Shown: positions 1 through 8,230, counted from the stretch's first letter. The stretch: DNA of 10,754 bases from Physocladia obscura (GCA_027596945.1 JADGJH010000081.1:1-10754); one strand, 5' to 3'. The notes: generated by a model not told the origin, from the sequence alone. Numbers and translations are program-made.

Positions 1-57
1 AATTGTTGTTCTATTCTTGGAAATAAATAATAAGATTCTAAAAAACTAAATTATACT

Positions 58-211
58 TTACTGTGCCAATTCCACTAATTCAAGTGAATCTGCCTTTGCA
101 GGATTCAACACAATGCAGTCAATGCATTCACTGTAGCACAATGGAACTATCTTATTCCAGCACTCCAGGCAATCTTCAAAATGAATGTGATTTGGAGTAA
201 AAGTAGATATG
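58..211 (-). pseudogene. Cys-rich terminal exon-like fragment
   Basis: Read on the minus strand, an open stretch follows a TTATTATTAG acceptor-like end and runs 50 codons to a TAA at 60-58. The translation looks protein-like and has closely spaced cysteines: a C-x2-C in DCLECW, then C, C-x3-C and C-x2-C in LCYSECIDCI, preceded by HIHFE. This could be a small zinc-binding knuckle. Its phase fits the coding-like segment at 242-573 if a 30-bp intron (GTGAGG to TTAG, 241-212) is removed, which is unusually short. I do not recognise the family. It lies in the CpG-free block and is probably the 3' end of a decayed gene, but an intact terminal exon cannot be excluded. Confidence 0.4.
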
Positions 212-241
212 CTAATAATAAAATAAATTTTAATTCCTCAC

Positions 242-573
242 CTCATCCATGAAATTAAACATGCCAGCCTGCTTGCAATTTGATCACACCAACTTGTCTC
301 AGATGTGTGAAAAACAGTTGCTGTAATTGAATCCATTGGATACAACTTGAAATAGAAAAGCCCTCATAGAAAGTGAATCTTGAGCAACTGAATTGCAATG
401 AATGAGTGGCTAACAAGTTTCCAAACATCAATAGTTGATTCAGTGGAACAGCCAAAGTGACTTGAGACTCAACAATTCCATTTATGACTGCAGCAAAGAA
501 ATGAGCAAGTAGACACATCCAAATACAGGGATGTAAGTTTGACCATGAGTTGGATTTCATTTTGGGCTGACAT
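242..573 (-). pseudogene. Coding-like segment with two in-frame TGA codons
   Basis: From an ATG at 573-571 on the minus strand the frame runs 110 codons to an AG|GTGAGG donor at 242/241. It is interrupted only by TGA at 471-469 and at 366-364, with no TAA or TAG. The translation has ordinary protein composition, for example STIDVWKLVSHSF and TSETSWCDQIASRL. Both TGAs could come from CGA (Arg) by CpG decay, in keeping with the surrounding block. A second minus-strand frame (647-255, 130 codons) is fully open over the same bases, so the choice of frame is not certain. I preferred this one because it joins in phase to the Cys-rich piece at 58-211. Family not recognised. Confidence 0.4.
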
Positions 574-631
574 TTTTGTGTGTGAAAAATGATTAAAGAT
601 GGCTCACTTTGTTTCCAAGTTTGATTTATAA

Positions 632-682
632 TTGTTTGATTTCTCACATTGTTTGATTTGTCACAGTGTTTGATTTGCCCTG
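632..682. repeat. Short tandem repeat, about 17-bp unit
   Basis: Three imperfect units built on TGTTTGATTT follow each other: 632-648, 649-666 and about 667-682. They differ mainly in their last five to six bases. Such slippage-type repeats are common in AT-rich non-coding DNA. Confidence 0.6.
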
Positions 683-727
683 TTTAGTGATTTGACCCTT
701 AAAGGGTAAAATTTGTTACTCTGAAAA

Positions 728-780
728 ATGAACACCAGAAATAAAGTTCATTTTGACCCAAAAACAAACTTCAAATTGAA
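728..780 (+). repeat. Left arm of a 53-bp inverted repeat
   Basis: This stretch starting at ATGAACACCAGAAATAAAG matches the reverse complement of 2496-2548 at 46 of 53 positions by hand alignment (no gaps). Both arms point inward, the geometry of terminal inverted repeats, with 1,715 bp between them. Both arms also translate to similar peptides (N-T-R-N then H-F-D then N-F-K-L-N), but the differences are not concentrated in third codon positions. They may therefore be copies of one old coding repeat rather than transposon ends. Similarity outside the 53 bp is weak. Confidence 0.65.
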
Positions 781-998
781 CATCAGATTTAGGTTCATAT
801 GTGTGACTGAAAGACAACTGCACAAATTTGGGAGCTCATTATGGATCATCATGAACAAGTATTAGCATGTAGTTTTTATGTAGTTGCCTAATTAGGTGGC
901 CCAGGGCCAGTCATCAATAGACATCAGCAGGATGGTCCACATGAGCAAACAGACTGTTGAGTGAGTAAACAAAGAATACAGACAAACTAATCATATAT

Positions 999-1670
999 TC
1001 ATATTTTCCAATCTCTTCCATTAATTTCAACATGAAAATAGGCATAATTGCAAGGAGGAGATCTTGATTGGTTTGAATATATTAGTGGGGGATTTAAATT
1101 TGCAGATCTGGGAAGTATATCTGCCAATGGACCAAAATCATTGTTAATTGTGCTGTTTAGAGTCTCTGAAATTTTTGGGGCAGCCTGTTTTTTGTTTGAA
1201 GAAGTACACTGGTGGCATTGTGGTGGGTGTGTATGAGTTGCATTAAAAACACTATTCACCTGTTGCACTTTGAAATTGATTAGGGTTATCACATGACAAA
1301 AATGAATTTTTACAATACACTGTGCCCAAAGCTTCAAAAGTTTACCTTCCATACAAATATTGTTTCCAGCTGGATCTCTGTAAATAAGAATGTTTGATTC
1401 ATCTGATATTCCACATATCTCATTCAACATCTCCAAAGTATTGGCAACACAATCTCCTTTTGATTTTGGAGCAGTTGGGCTTGAGCTGGTGTCTTCAAAA
1501 TCAAAATCAAAATTTGCAGTTGAGACAGCTGCAGTAGAGATATCAGTTACTGCTTGCTGAATATGAACTGATCACAGTGGAATTGTGGCACATCATTTTG
1601 AAATCAAGTTTTCTGGAGTTTTTGTTGGGAGTTGATATTCCTTTCAGTAACTTTGCTGCTGTTTCAAACT
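999..1670 (-). pseudogene. Decayed coding region with TGA-only interruptions
   Basis: On the minus strand one frame stays readable from 1670 (just after a TAA at 1673-1671) to a TGA at 1001-999. It is broken only by TGA at 1646-1644, 1595-1593 and 1574-1572. After the last of these it is open for 190 codons. The translation is clearly protein-like, including EMLNEICGISDESNILIYRD around 1430-1375 and an acidic/serine-rich stretch before it. A possible intron is 1345-1268 (GTAAAC donor, CTAAT branch-like site, AAAG end). Its length is a multiple of three, so the frame is open either way. Two positions flanking the TGAs read naturally as arginine if the codon was once CGA. The region has no CpG. 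No family was recognised and no start codon was assigned. Confidence 0.5.
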
Positions 1671-1940
1671 TTACAACAAGAAATCATTTTGCCACTTTTG
1701 ACCCATATATGTACTTTCAAAATTTGAGAAGGTTATTTTGGTAATACAGAAACAAAATTGGTTTTCCTGGTTTCCAAACACTTCACAAATCTTTTCTTGG
1801 CACAGAATGGTACCTTACAACTGTCTTTTGTCTTTTCTACATTTTCTTAATGTTTCTATTGATTTCTAATACAATTATTTATGAAAATGCTTATGTTCAA
1901 AACCCTTGTATGTTGCAGAGCATCTCTCACTCTTCCCTAT

Positions 1941-2086
1941 TCTACTATGCAAGCCATGCTCTTGTGTAGGATGATCCAGGGTAGTGTGTGTTTCCAGGCA
2001 TTTAAATGGTTCTCTGTTGATTCTGTTGGCACCTCTGCAGTAGTGTATCACCATAAGAACAACAGATCAGTTGAAACAGTATCAGT
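1941..2086 (-). pseudogene. Coding-like fragment with one in-frame TGA
   Basis: Between a TAA (2089-2087) and a TAG (1940-1938) on the minus strand the frame is open except for one TGA at 2050-2048. The peptide includes STDLLFLW before the TGA and NHLNAWKHTLPWIILHKSM after it. A GTAGAA after the codons for MACI could be a splice donor. The spacing W-x4-PW followed by M-x-C faintly recalls BED/TTF-like zinc fingers of hAT-type transposases, but the matching zinc ligands are not evident, so I make no family call. It may belong to the same broken gene as the pieces at 999-1670 and 2307-2548. Confidence 0.35.
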
Positions 2087-2306
2087 TTAATCGTTTCATA
2101 AAGATTGTTTGCTTTTATCAACTGCCCAAAATAAAGCTATTTTATATTTTAACTTTATGGAAATAAACTTAAGACACAATTTATTTCTTTTATTTGAGAA
2201 AAAAAAATAAACCTTAAATTAATGAAGATTTATACGTGTTTTGTAATACACATCTCTCACCACAGTGTTGCATACACTTCAACACAGATAATAAAAACTC
2301 ACATAC

Positions 2307-2548
2307 AGAAATTCCAATGATCTCTTCTGAATGCTTGTGATTGTCACGAGCTTATTTTCTTGCTCTGTTTTGCTACCACCTTTGCTAAGCCTTCTCTTCA
2401 TGACAGACGTGCTGAATTTTTTGTCATTTTCTTCATTGGCTGGTGAGTTTGAGCAGCCACTGTGAACTGAGTCTTCATCATCAGCTATTTGTGAATTCAA
2501 TTTAAAGTTTGATTTTGAGTCAAAATGAATGTTATTTCTTGTGTTCAC
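2307..2548 (-). pseudogene. Exon-like hydrophilic fragment
   Basis: The minus-strand frame is open for 80 codons from 2548 (after AAAATAG, acceptor-like) to a possible GTATGT donor at 2306. The first codon is GTG, so this is an internal exon or a remnant rather than a gene start. The peptide is hydrophilic: an acidic part with DDEDSVHSG, then a basic part with SVMKRRLSKGGSKTEQ. The first 18 codons coincide with the right arm of the inverted repeat. It has two CpGs (2347, 2408) and no internal stop. No family recognised. It could be the 5' part of the decayed minus-strand locus or a chance open frame. Confidence 0.35.
2496..2548 (-). repeat. Right arm of a 53-bp inverted repeat
   Basis: The reverse complement of this stretch matches 728-780 at 46 of 53 positions. 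If the arms were transposon termini the element would span 728-2548 (1,821 bp). I did not find a convincing target-site duplication immediately outside them. Confidence 0.65.
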
Positions 2549-2790
2549 CTATTTTGCTTTAAAATTTTTTTCATTGCTTGAAAATCAGAAATCAAAGGTA
2601 ACAAAAAAATACACATTTGAAAGCAAATGAAAGCAATCAAAGCCTGTAAAGAAAATAAATCAAATAAGTGAAATAATATACGAAAATCAGTGAATTCAAC
2701 CAAAATCAGTGAATTTGATTTGATTGAATTTTTTTTTTCTTTGATCATAGGAGTTTGGTCACACTGTTTGCTTTCTGGAGATGGTGGTGA
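2549..2790. other. AT-rich non-coding stretch with short direct repeat
   Basis: No gene is supported here. It contains a 14-bp direct repeat, AAAATCAGTGAATT, at 2683-2696 and 2702-2715, and an eleven-T run near 2730. Its single CpG is at 2681. It forms the edge between the CpG-free block and the CpG-rich archaemetzincin gene, so the promoter of that gene may lie at its right end. Confidence 0.5.
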
Positions 2791-2820
2791 TTGCGTTTGG
2801 GTATTGCGGAAGGTTGGGAT

Positions 2821-3005
2821 ATGGACAGCGACCCAAACATAACCTCTCCAGATATAATAATACAACAATTAATCACTTTTGGTCTTGTTTCTGCTGAACA
2901 GTGGGAACAGCTGACGCACACCTCCTCATTTATTTCCTGTGCTAACCGAAAACTCAACGTACTCACCAAAGCTTTGAATGTCTACTGGTGTTGTGGCCCC
3001 AATAC
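2821..3005 (+). CDS. Possible first exon of the archaemetzincin gene
   Basis: An ATG at 2821 with G at -3 and G at +4 opens a frame of 63 codons that would stop at a TGA (3010-3012). If a GTATTG donor at 3006 is spliced to a CAGAG acceptor ending at 3077 (72-bp intron), the frame joins the metalloprotease in phase and skips two TGA codons. The product would be 345 residues, close to the roughly 360 of animal AMZ2, instead of 292. In favour: gene-like CpG content and better start context than the ATG at 3052. Against: no recognisable N-terminal homology, and the acceptor and branch site are not strong. It could also be 5' leader. Confidence 0.4.
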
Positions 3006-3051
3006 GTATTGAATTGTTACTTTGAATGCCATTTTGAAAATCTGAAATCCA

Positions 3052-3930
3052 ATGCAACAACTGTCACATTGGCAGAGAAAAGGCCTCGGAAATAACTATT
3101 CACCGCACATTTACAACAAAAGAATTGAACATTTGTACTCGTCCGCACTTGCTGCCTCATTGGAGGACAGCGACGACGAAATCTCACAAAGCTTTGCCGA
3201 ATTTGTCGAGATGGGCAAACAAGCACCCAACGCAGAAGGCACCGGCCGCTTTCTGGTCGGCGATGATTCTCGAAATTGCATATATATTCTTCTTCTAAAG
3301 GATGCCGCCATCGATCTCATGCTGGAAAAGTTCTTGGCTGCTTTTTTTCAAAGTATTCCCATTCGGCTCATCCATACAGAATTGCAAGCGAAAATAAAAT
3401 CAAAAGGACGTAACCGGACAAGCCTCGTGGATAAAATGCGTGGCTTTGAGTTTCCTCTCGAAACAAATAAACTTGGCGCAATTGATGTTTTCAGTTTGTT
3501 TGACGTTTTGTCCGAATATCTGCCAATTGATGCGTTCACCGCTATTTTTGTAGCCGATCTTCCAATTTTCGATCCATGTGATCCAACTGCCACCATAGGT
3601 GGTCGTGCATGTGGGGATCGCATTGCTGTCCTTTCAACCAAAAATGTGTCGCAACGTGAGCTTTTTCAAACATGCGCACATGAATTATTGCATACCTTTG
3701 GTGTTGATCATTGCGAAGCATGGCACTGCATCATGAACCCTTGTATTCCGGAAGTTGTTCAAGATGCCTGTATGGAACCGTGCCCTGTCGACATTAGGAA
3801 AATTGCTATTGCAATACCAAAATTGGATTTGGAGAAACGATGGCAGCAGCTTTTAGATGTATACAGAGAAATGAAGTGGACTATTGATGTGTCTTGGGTT
3901 GAAGAAAGGTTGTTGCTTCTGAAAAGTTGA
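3052..3930 (+). CDS. Archaemetzincin-type zinc metalloprotease
   Basis: Archaemetzincins are predicted zinc aminopeptidases of the metzincin clan found in archaea and eukaryotes. The 292-residue frame carries the diagnostic core HELLHTFGVDHC: zinc ligands H210, H214 and H220, catalytic E211, then C221, C226 and the Met-turn M228. The C-terminal part CPVDIRKI aligns with the family's CPxCxxKL segment, but the last cysteine is D247. The upstream part (SFAEF about residue 46 onward, IYILLL about residue 80) fits the family's N-terminal beta structure. The stretch before the active site is shorter than in animal AMZ2 and lacks its usual SFAR motif. No signal peptide or membrane span is seen, so it is probably cytosolic. 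The ATG at 3052 has a poor context (C at -3), so the true start may be the exon at 2821. An AATAAA lies at 3973-3978, 43 bp past the stop. Family assignment is firm; substrate unknown. Confidence 0.88.
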   Translation: MQQLSHWQRKGLGNNYSPHIYNKRIEHLYSSALAASLEDSDDEISQSFAEFVEMGKQAPNAEGTGRFLVGDDSRNCIYILLLKDAAIDLMLEKFLAAFFQSIPIRLIHTELQAKIKSKGRNRTSLVDKMRGFEFPLETNKLGAIDVFSLFDVLSEYLPIDAFTAIFVADLPIFDPCDPTATIGGRACGDRIAVLSTKNVSQRELFQTCAHELLHTFGVDHCEAWHCIMNPCIPEVVQDACMEPCPVDIRKIAIAIPKLDLEKRWQQLLDVYREMKWTIDVSWVEERLLLLKS

Positions 3931-5206
3931 AAAAAGAACATTTAGCTAGTGTTAAAATTCAAAATCACCACAAATAAAAACAACTTTATATTAGCTTACC
4001 CACTACTAACATTGGAGCTGCTATTTGTCCCCTTTTCAATGAAACCTTCATGCACCATCACCAATTAATCTGCCAAGTTTTTGAAGAAATCAGTTCAGAA
4101 TAGGCAAATCCATCCGAAATGCTGGTAAAGGCGTTGTTAAAACTGTTAAACTGAGCATATTTCACCAGCCGCAGCCAGGGGAATTTATTGTTATATTGCT
4201 GTTTATCCTGCAACAATCATGGTAATTAGTTTTTGATGATTACAAAGAAGATTATGCTTCCCAGCTGCTATGAAGGTTTGGTTATTAATTGCTAGTCCAA
4301 TGCTTCCAAGGCTGTCTTGTTTCGTTGTGTCAAAATATCAAGCACATCTCAAAAAATGGAAAATTGACTAATGATTGATGTCAACTGAGTGTGTTGGATT
4401 TGAAAATGAAATAATAATTGAAAATAGATTTCACTGATTAAACAAGACAAAGAAGGAACATCATATGGAGTATGAAAGTTGAAGCTTGACTTTTGTCATC
4501 CCCAGACTGTGAGGACTAAATGTAGACATTTACTTGACTCAAAATAATAACAATAAAAGTGAAATAAAAGACTGATAATTGATAAGTGACAAAGTAATGA
4601 TATGAGAATAATAGGCATTAAAATGATGTCTTGAATAATAACCATTTTCCTGATAATTACTGAGCCACATTTTTCTGGTTCAAAAAATCCGTTCAGGAAA
4701 ACTCTATTAGAAACACAATTCTTTTAGTTCACTTTTATTGTTATTTTCTTGTTTCTTCATTTTTCTCTTTTTTTCTTTATTTTTTTATTTTATTTTTCTG
4801 GAAAAGTCTTTATTCTTATGTCAAATACAAACTGTAAAACATGAACTACTGAATGCAAAAATAAAGGAGAATCTTAAAACCTTCATATCTTTGGTTCTAA
4901 AAACTACTTCCTTGACGCTAATTTCGTTGCAAATATCACCATCTCCAGAAGGCAAATGCACTGCCCTAACCTAACACAATAAAGTCCTGAGATCAATCTC
5001 TATTTGCACTCACGTTTCCATAAATGACTGCTTTTATACTTGACATTAAATGAAAGAGTTGAGCCAAAAAAACTTTTAGAGCTTCTTTCTCATTTTTATT
5101 ATCTGATTATTTAAAAAAATTGTATATATTTTATTGTTTTCATAACAGGAATTTTCAGCATTTTGTTTCAATGTCTGATCGCCCAGTCAGCTGAACAGTT
5201 GCGTAC
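3931..5206. other. Gene-free CpG-poor intergenic region
   Basis: About 1.3 kb without a supported gene. It is AT-rich with only about eight CpGs up to 5170. The AATAAA at 3973-3978 is a likely poly(A) signal for the archaemetzincin gene. A pyrimidine-rich tract of T runs and C/T mixtures fills about 4735-4800; the small open frame there (from 4738) is low-complexity and I do not count it as a gene. A short stop-free stretch, 4088-4222 plus strand (45 codons), contains three of the CpGs and is the only coding-like patch. Confidence 0.6.
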
Positions 5207-5314
5207 CGTCAGTTTTCTGCAGATCATAGTTTTTCAGTGAAATTTTCCAGTGGCAATTTCGAAGATCACCTGCAGGCAAGCCTTCACCTCCGAAAAACTG
5301 CTGAAAAACTGACG
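5207..5314. repeat. Inverted repeat upstream of ASNSD1
   Basis: CGTCAGTTTTCTGCAG at 5207-5222 is nearly the reverse complement of CTGCTGAAAAACTGACG at 5298-5314, differing by a one-base indel and a mismatch. Within the right arm GAAAAACTG occurs twice in tandem (5292-5300 and 5303-5311), and a further TTTTTCAGTG copy lies at 5230-5239. The array sits 115-220 bp before the ASNSD1 start, in leader or promoter DNA. It could fold in RNA or bind a factor; function is unknown. Confidence 0.5.
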
Positions 5315-5349
5315 ATTTTCCGTGAGAAATTGGTACTTTGCAAATGTCC

Positions 5350-5368
5350 GGCAGAAAAATCGTCTGCC
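5350..5368 (+). promoter_or_regulatory. Small perfect hairpin before ASNSD1
   Basis: GGCAGA (5350-5355) and TCTGCC (5363-5368) can form a six-pair stem with a seven-base AAAATCG loop, 60 bp before the ASNSD1 ATG. If transcribed it would lie in the 5' leader. A regulatory role is only a guess. Confidence 0.3.
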
Positions 5369-5428
5369 CCGTTCTTGTCGCGTAGTTTTCATATTTTTTT
5401 TTTGGGATTCAAACACTACTGAATAGAG

Positions 5429-7819
5429 ATGTGTGGGATTCTGTTCCAACTTAGTAAAGAAGAACCTGTTCACTTGAGTCAAGTGCAGTCGCTGGTGGCG
5501 CGGCGCGGACCCGATGTCCAAAGGATGGTTGTGCGCAGCGCTGGCACAGGCCTTACTTTCGCTCTGTTTGCTTCTGTTCTCCATTTGCGCGGAACTAGTC
5601 CAGTTGCCCAACCTCTGACGTATTCGCATTCGCATTCCCTCCCGGATTCAACACGGCAACCGTATCCAAACCAACAAACACCTATAGAATTTGATCAGCT
5701 GCAGTCGTCATCATCGCTGCTAGCATGGAATGGTGAACTATTTCGCGATATTAATATTCCGCCAGGAACCAGCGACACTGCTGCACTATATTCACGCATC
5801 TTCGGCGGCGCAGAAGAAGCCATGAAATATTTTGACGGAAAAATATTTTCGCGTCATTTGCTGCATTCGTTATCGACGTTGCGTGGGCCTTGGGCAATTT
5901 TTATTTATCATGCGCCTTCAAATACTCTCTTTTTTGGCCGAGATGTGCTAGGTCGACGTTCATTACTCGTACGATTTCCGAGCCAAACCTGTGCCTCGTT
6001 TTCTATATCGTCAGTTGCTGGCGCTCAAACCACAAGTACCGATAATCTTACAAAAGCCAACGAGACTAAGCGTATCATTGATGATGCTGCCAGCGATACT
6101 TCTGACGATATGGAAGGTTCGGATAACTGGTGGGGAGATGCAGATTCAGATTGGCATGAAGTTCCTGCGAATGGGATATATTCAATTTGTCTTGCTGATA
6201 TTGACTTGAATGCTGGAAAAGACGTTTGTGCAACATCACATAATATTTTTTAAAAATAAAATAAATCCAACCAGAACTTCAGGAAGCATCTTACGCATTA
6301 TCCATGGCTTGCTCACGGATTTTCAATTATCGATAATGAAGCGTTGGTGAAGTTGCTACTGCTTATTTTGATTTCATTCTCAATTTTAAATTATCATTAT
6401 CTTATTAAAAGATCTCGCCAACAAATCCAATCCTGAATCCTCGAATTCCAAAAAATTTTGACTTAGAAAACCATTCAATCCTTGCTAATCCCAATATTAT
6501 TGGCAATAACGAAATTCCGCTACCTGTTTCGGATCAAGCTAAATCTGCTCTTGCAAGGTTAACTTCTGCGCTTTCATCATCTGTGGCTGTCCGTGTTCAA
6601 ACAATTACACAACAATGTGCAGCAACGCTTAATACACCCGATCCACTTGCAATACTTTTTTCTGGCGGACTAGACTGCATGGTACTCGCCGCACTTGCAG
6701 CTCAGCACCTTCCATGTGGATCTCAAATTGATTTGTTGAATGTTGCTTTTGACAATCCTAGAGTGCGAAAGGCTGCCGCGGAAGCGTCAGAACGCGAAAA
6801 ACACGCCCAAAGAAAAAAGACTAAAAAAATTAACAAGATGGCAAAAAATATCGGATCTACTGATGATGGCAATGGCAAAAAAATTGAAGGAAATCCGAAT
6901 GAAAATGGAAATTATGCTGAGACAATTCGTTCTAAAGTTTTGGATTATCCATCACATTTATTTGCCGTGCCTGACAGAAAAACTGGCTTGAAAGGATTCA
7001 AAGAGCTACGGCAGTCTTTTCCGCACATTAAATGGCGATTTTTAGAAATTGATGTTCAGTTTGAAGAAGCTCAAAAACAAAAGTCGTGGATTATGGGTCT
7101 TGTGTATCCATTGCAAAGTGTTATGGATCTAGTATGTTTATATTTTCTTTCAATTTTTACCAATTCAAACTGAACCTTGTTCGTATTTTTAGAGTATTGC
7201 AATGGCATTCTGGTTTGCGGCGCGTGGTGTTGGTGCATACGTTAATGATTCTGGGGTACTAGATAGAATGTTTTTTTATCATTTGTCAATGCCTATGTGA
7301 ACAGCAAGATTTATTTTAGGTACGTGTGGCATACGAAACAAAAGCAAAGATTTTACTTTCAGGATTAGGTGCCGATGAACAATTGGGAGGTATGAGTAAA
7401 TATTTTTTTCCGAAAATTAAAGTGAAATTTTAAAAAACCAAGGTTATAGTCGCCATCGAAAAAATTTCGATAGCTCTGGATGGCAAGGCCTGCTGTCAGA
7501 ACTTCAAAAAGACGTGTTACGAATAAGCAAGAGAAATTTGGGTAGAGATGACAGGATCGTTAGCGATCATGGTCGTGAAATCCGGTTTCCATATCTGGAT
7601 GAAGAAGTCATTACTGAGTTATCATCGCTTCCGGTTCATTTGAAAACAGACCTCCGACTTCCAAAAGGTGTTGGTGATAAACTTTTATTGCGGCAGTTGG
7701 CAACACAGCTTGGATTGGTGCGGGCGTCAGTGGAAGTCAAAAGAGCTGTCCAATTTGGTGCCAGGACCGCCAAAATGACTGACGGAAAGGAAAAGGGAGA
7801 CATGAATGTCTCAATTTAG
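5429..7819 (+). CDS. Asparagine synthetase domain-containing protein 1 homologue
   Basis: Six exons give 698 residues: 5429-6223, 6275-6346, 6412-7131, 7193-7255, 7320-7389 and 7443-7819. All introns are GT-AG, 51-65 bp, and phases agree throughout. Human ASNSD1 has 643 residues; YML096W is the yeast relative. The N-terminal class II glutamine amidotransferase domain starts MCGI (nucleophile Cys2 after Met removal), with RRGPD, LAWNGELF, SDTAALY and GRDVLGRRSLL. The synthetase half has the ATP-pyrophosphatase loop SGGLD at about 373-377, then DLLNVAFDNPR, VPDRKTG, FWFAARGVG, LSGLGADEQLGGYSRHR, NLGRDDR, DHG-x-E-x-RFPYLDE and KGVGDKLLLR. The small second exon is supported by the conserved YPW. 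Fungal insertions: an acidic/serine stretch at about 208-250 and a lysine-rich one at about 405-455. True asparagine synthesis has not been established for this family. The start has G at -3 and the stop is TAG. Confidence 0.92.
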
Positions 7820-8230
7820 GAAGCAAGGGAGTAGTGTTTGTCAGATAATAATTTCCGAGATTTTATCATTCGTTGTTTTTCGTTGTTTTCCCGTGTCCAA
7901 ACGGTGTGCTCTGCTCTACCGATATTTTCGTTTGGATCTTAAAGATTCTAGTTTAATTAAATTCCATGCTGTACTGTTGTTGCAAAGGATTAGATTGAAA
8001 GCGAGGCAGAGAGAAAGGGTGTATATTATGGTAAAATCAATACGCTCAGATCTCTGTTCAGCTCAAATCATTTGGCAGAGCTTCACACAAAGCAGAAGTC
8101 TGGAATCACGGATAACAATCGTAGTAGACAGAATATTCATCATGGCTGACTGTTCTTCACATTGTTGAATTGAAAGCATACCTTTGCAGAGTGATATATT
8201 TTTCTTTTTTTCAACAAAGAAACGCACAAA
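7820..8230. other. Intergenic region between ASNSD1 and TOM40
   Basis: About 410 bp holding the 3' end of the ASNSD1 transcript and the TOM40 promoter and leader. Unlike 3931-5170 it has many CpGs. An open frame running from 7806 to 8168 overlaps the end of ASNSD1 in another frame; its protein resembles nothing I know and I treat it as chance. No clear TATA box or poly(A) signal is recognised. Confidence 0.5.

Larger units (their letters stand above)
1..2091. other. CpG-free, gene-poor block
   Basis: I read every base and block junction from 1 to 2091 and found no CG dinucleotide; the first is at 2092. The block is roughly one third G+C by eye and rich in TG and CA, so tens of CpGs would be expected by chance. 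From 2092 to 2790 there are only five (2092, 2235, 2347, 2408, 2681), while the archaemetzincin gene to the right often has several per 60 bases. This is the pattern left by long-term cytosine methylation at CpG followed by deamination. No intact gene is supported inside it; coding-like remnants are listed separately. The methylation explanation is an inference; the absence of CpG is directly seen. Confidence 0.85.

Noticed and set aside
255..647. 130-codon open frame, minus strand
   Set aside because: It starts at an arbitrary ATG, resembles nothing known and overlaps another coding-like frame that joins in phase to 58-211. Kept only as an alternative.
1941..2086. BED/TTF-like zinc finger of a hAT transposase
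   Set aside because: Only a W-x4-PW and one Cys match; the other zinc ligands and the transposase core are not visible.
58..2086. TGA read as an amino acid (recoded genetic code)
   Set aside because: TGA ends the archaemetzincin frame normally and the intact genes use TGG for Trp with no internal TGA in any conserved exon.
4962..4973. Telomere-like CCCTAACCTAAC
   Set aside because: Less than two full units and no array; a similar GGGTTAGGG at about 9708 is equally short.
4738..4974. 78-codon open frame, plus strand
   Set aside because: Begins in a T-rich low-complexity tract coding mostly Phe and Leu; no conserved features.
5237..5422. Upstream reading frame before ASNSD1, like the human ASDURF
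   Set aside because: It begins with GTG, not ATG, and shows no prefoldin-like heptad pattern.
7806..8168. 120-codon open frame overlapping the ASNSD1 end
   Set aside because: Starts inside the ASNSD1 coding end in a different frame and has no recognisable protein features.
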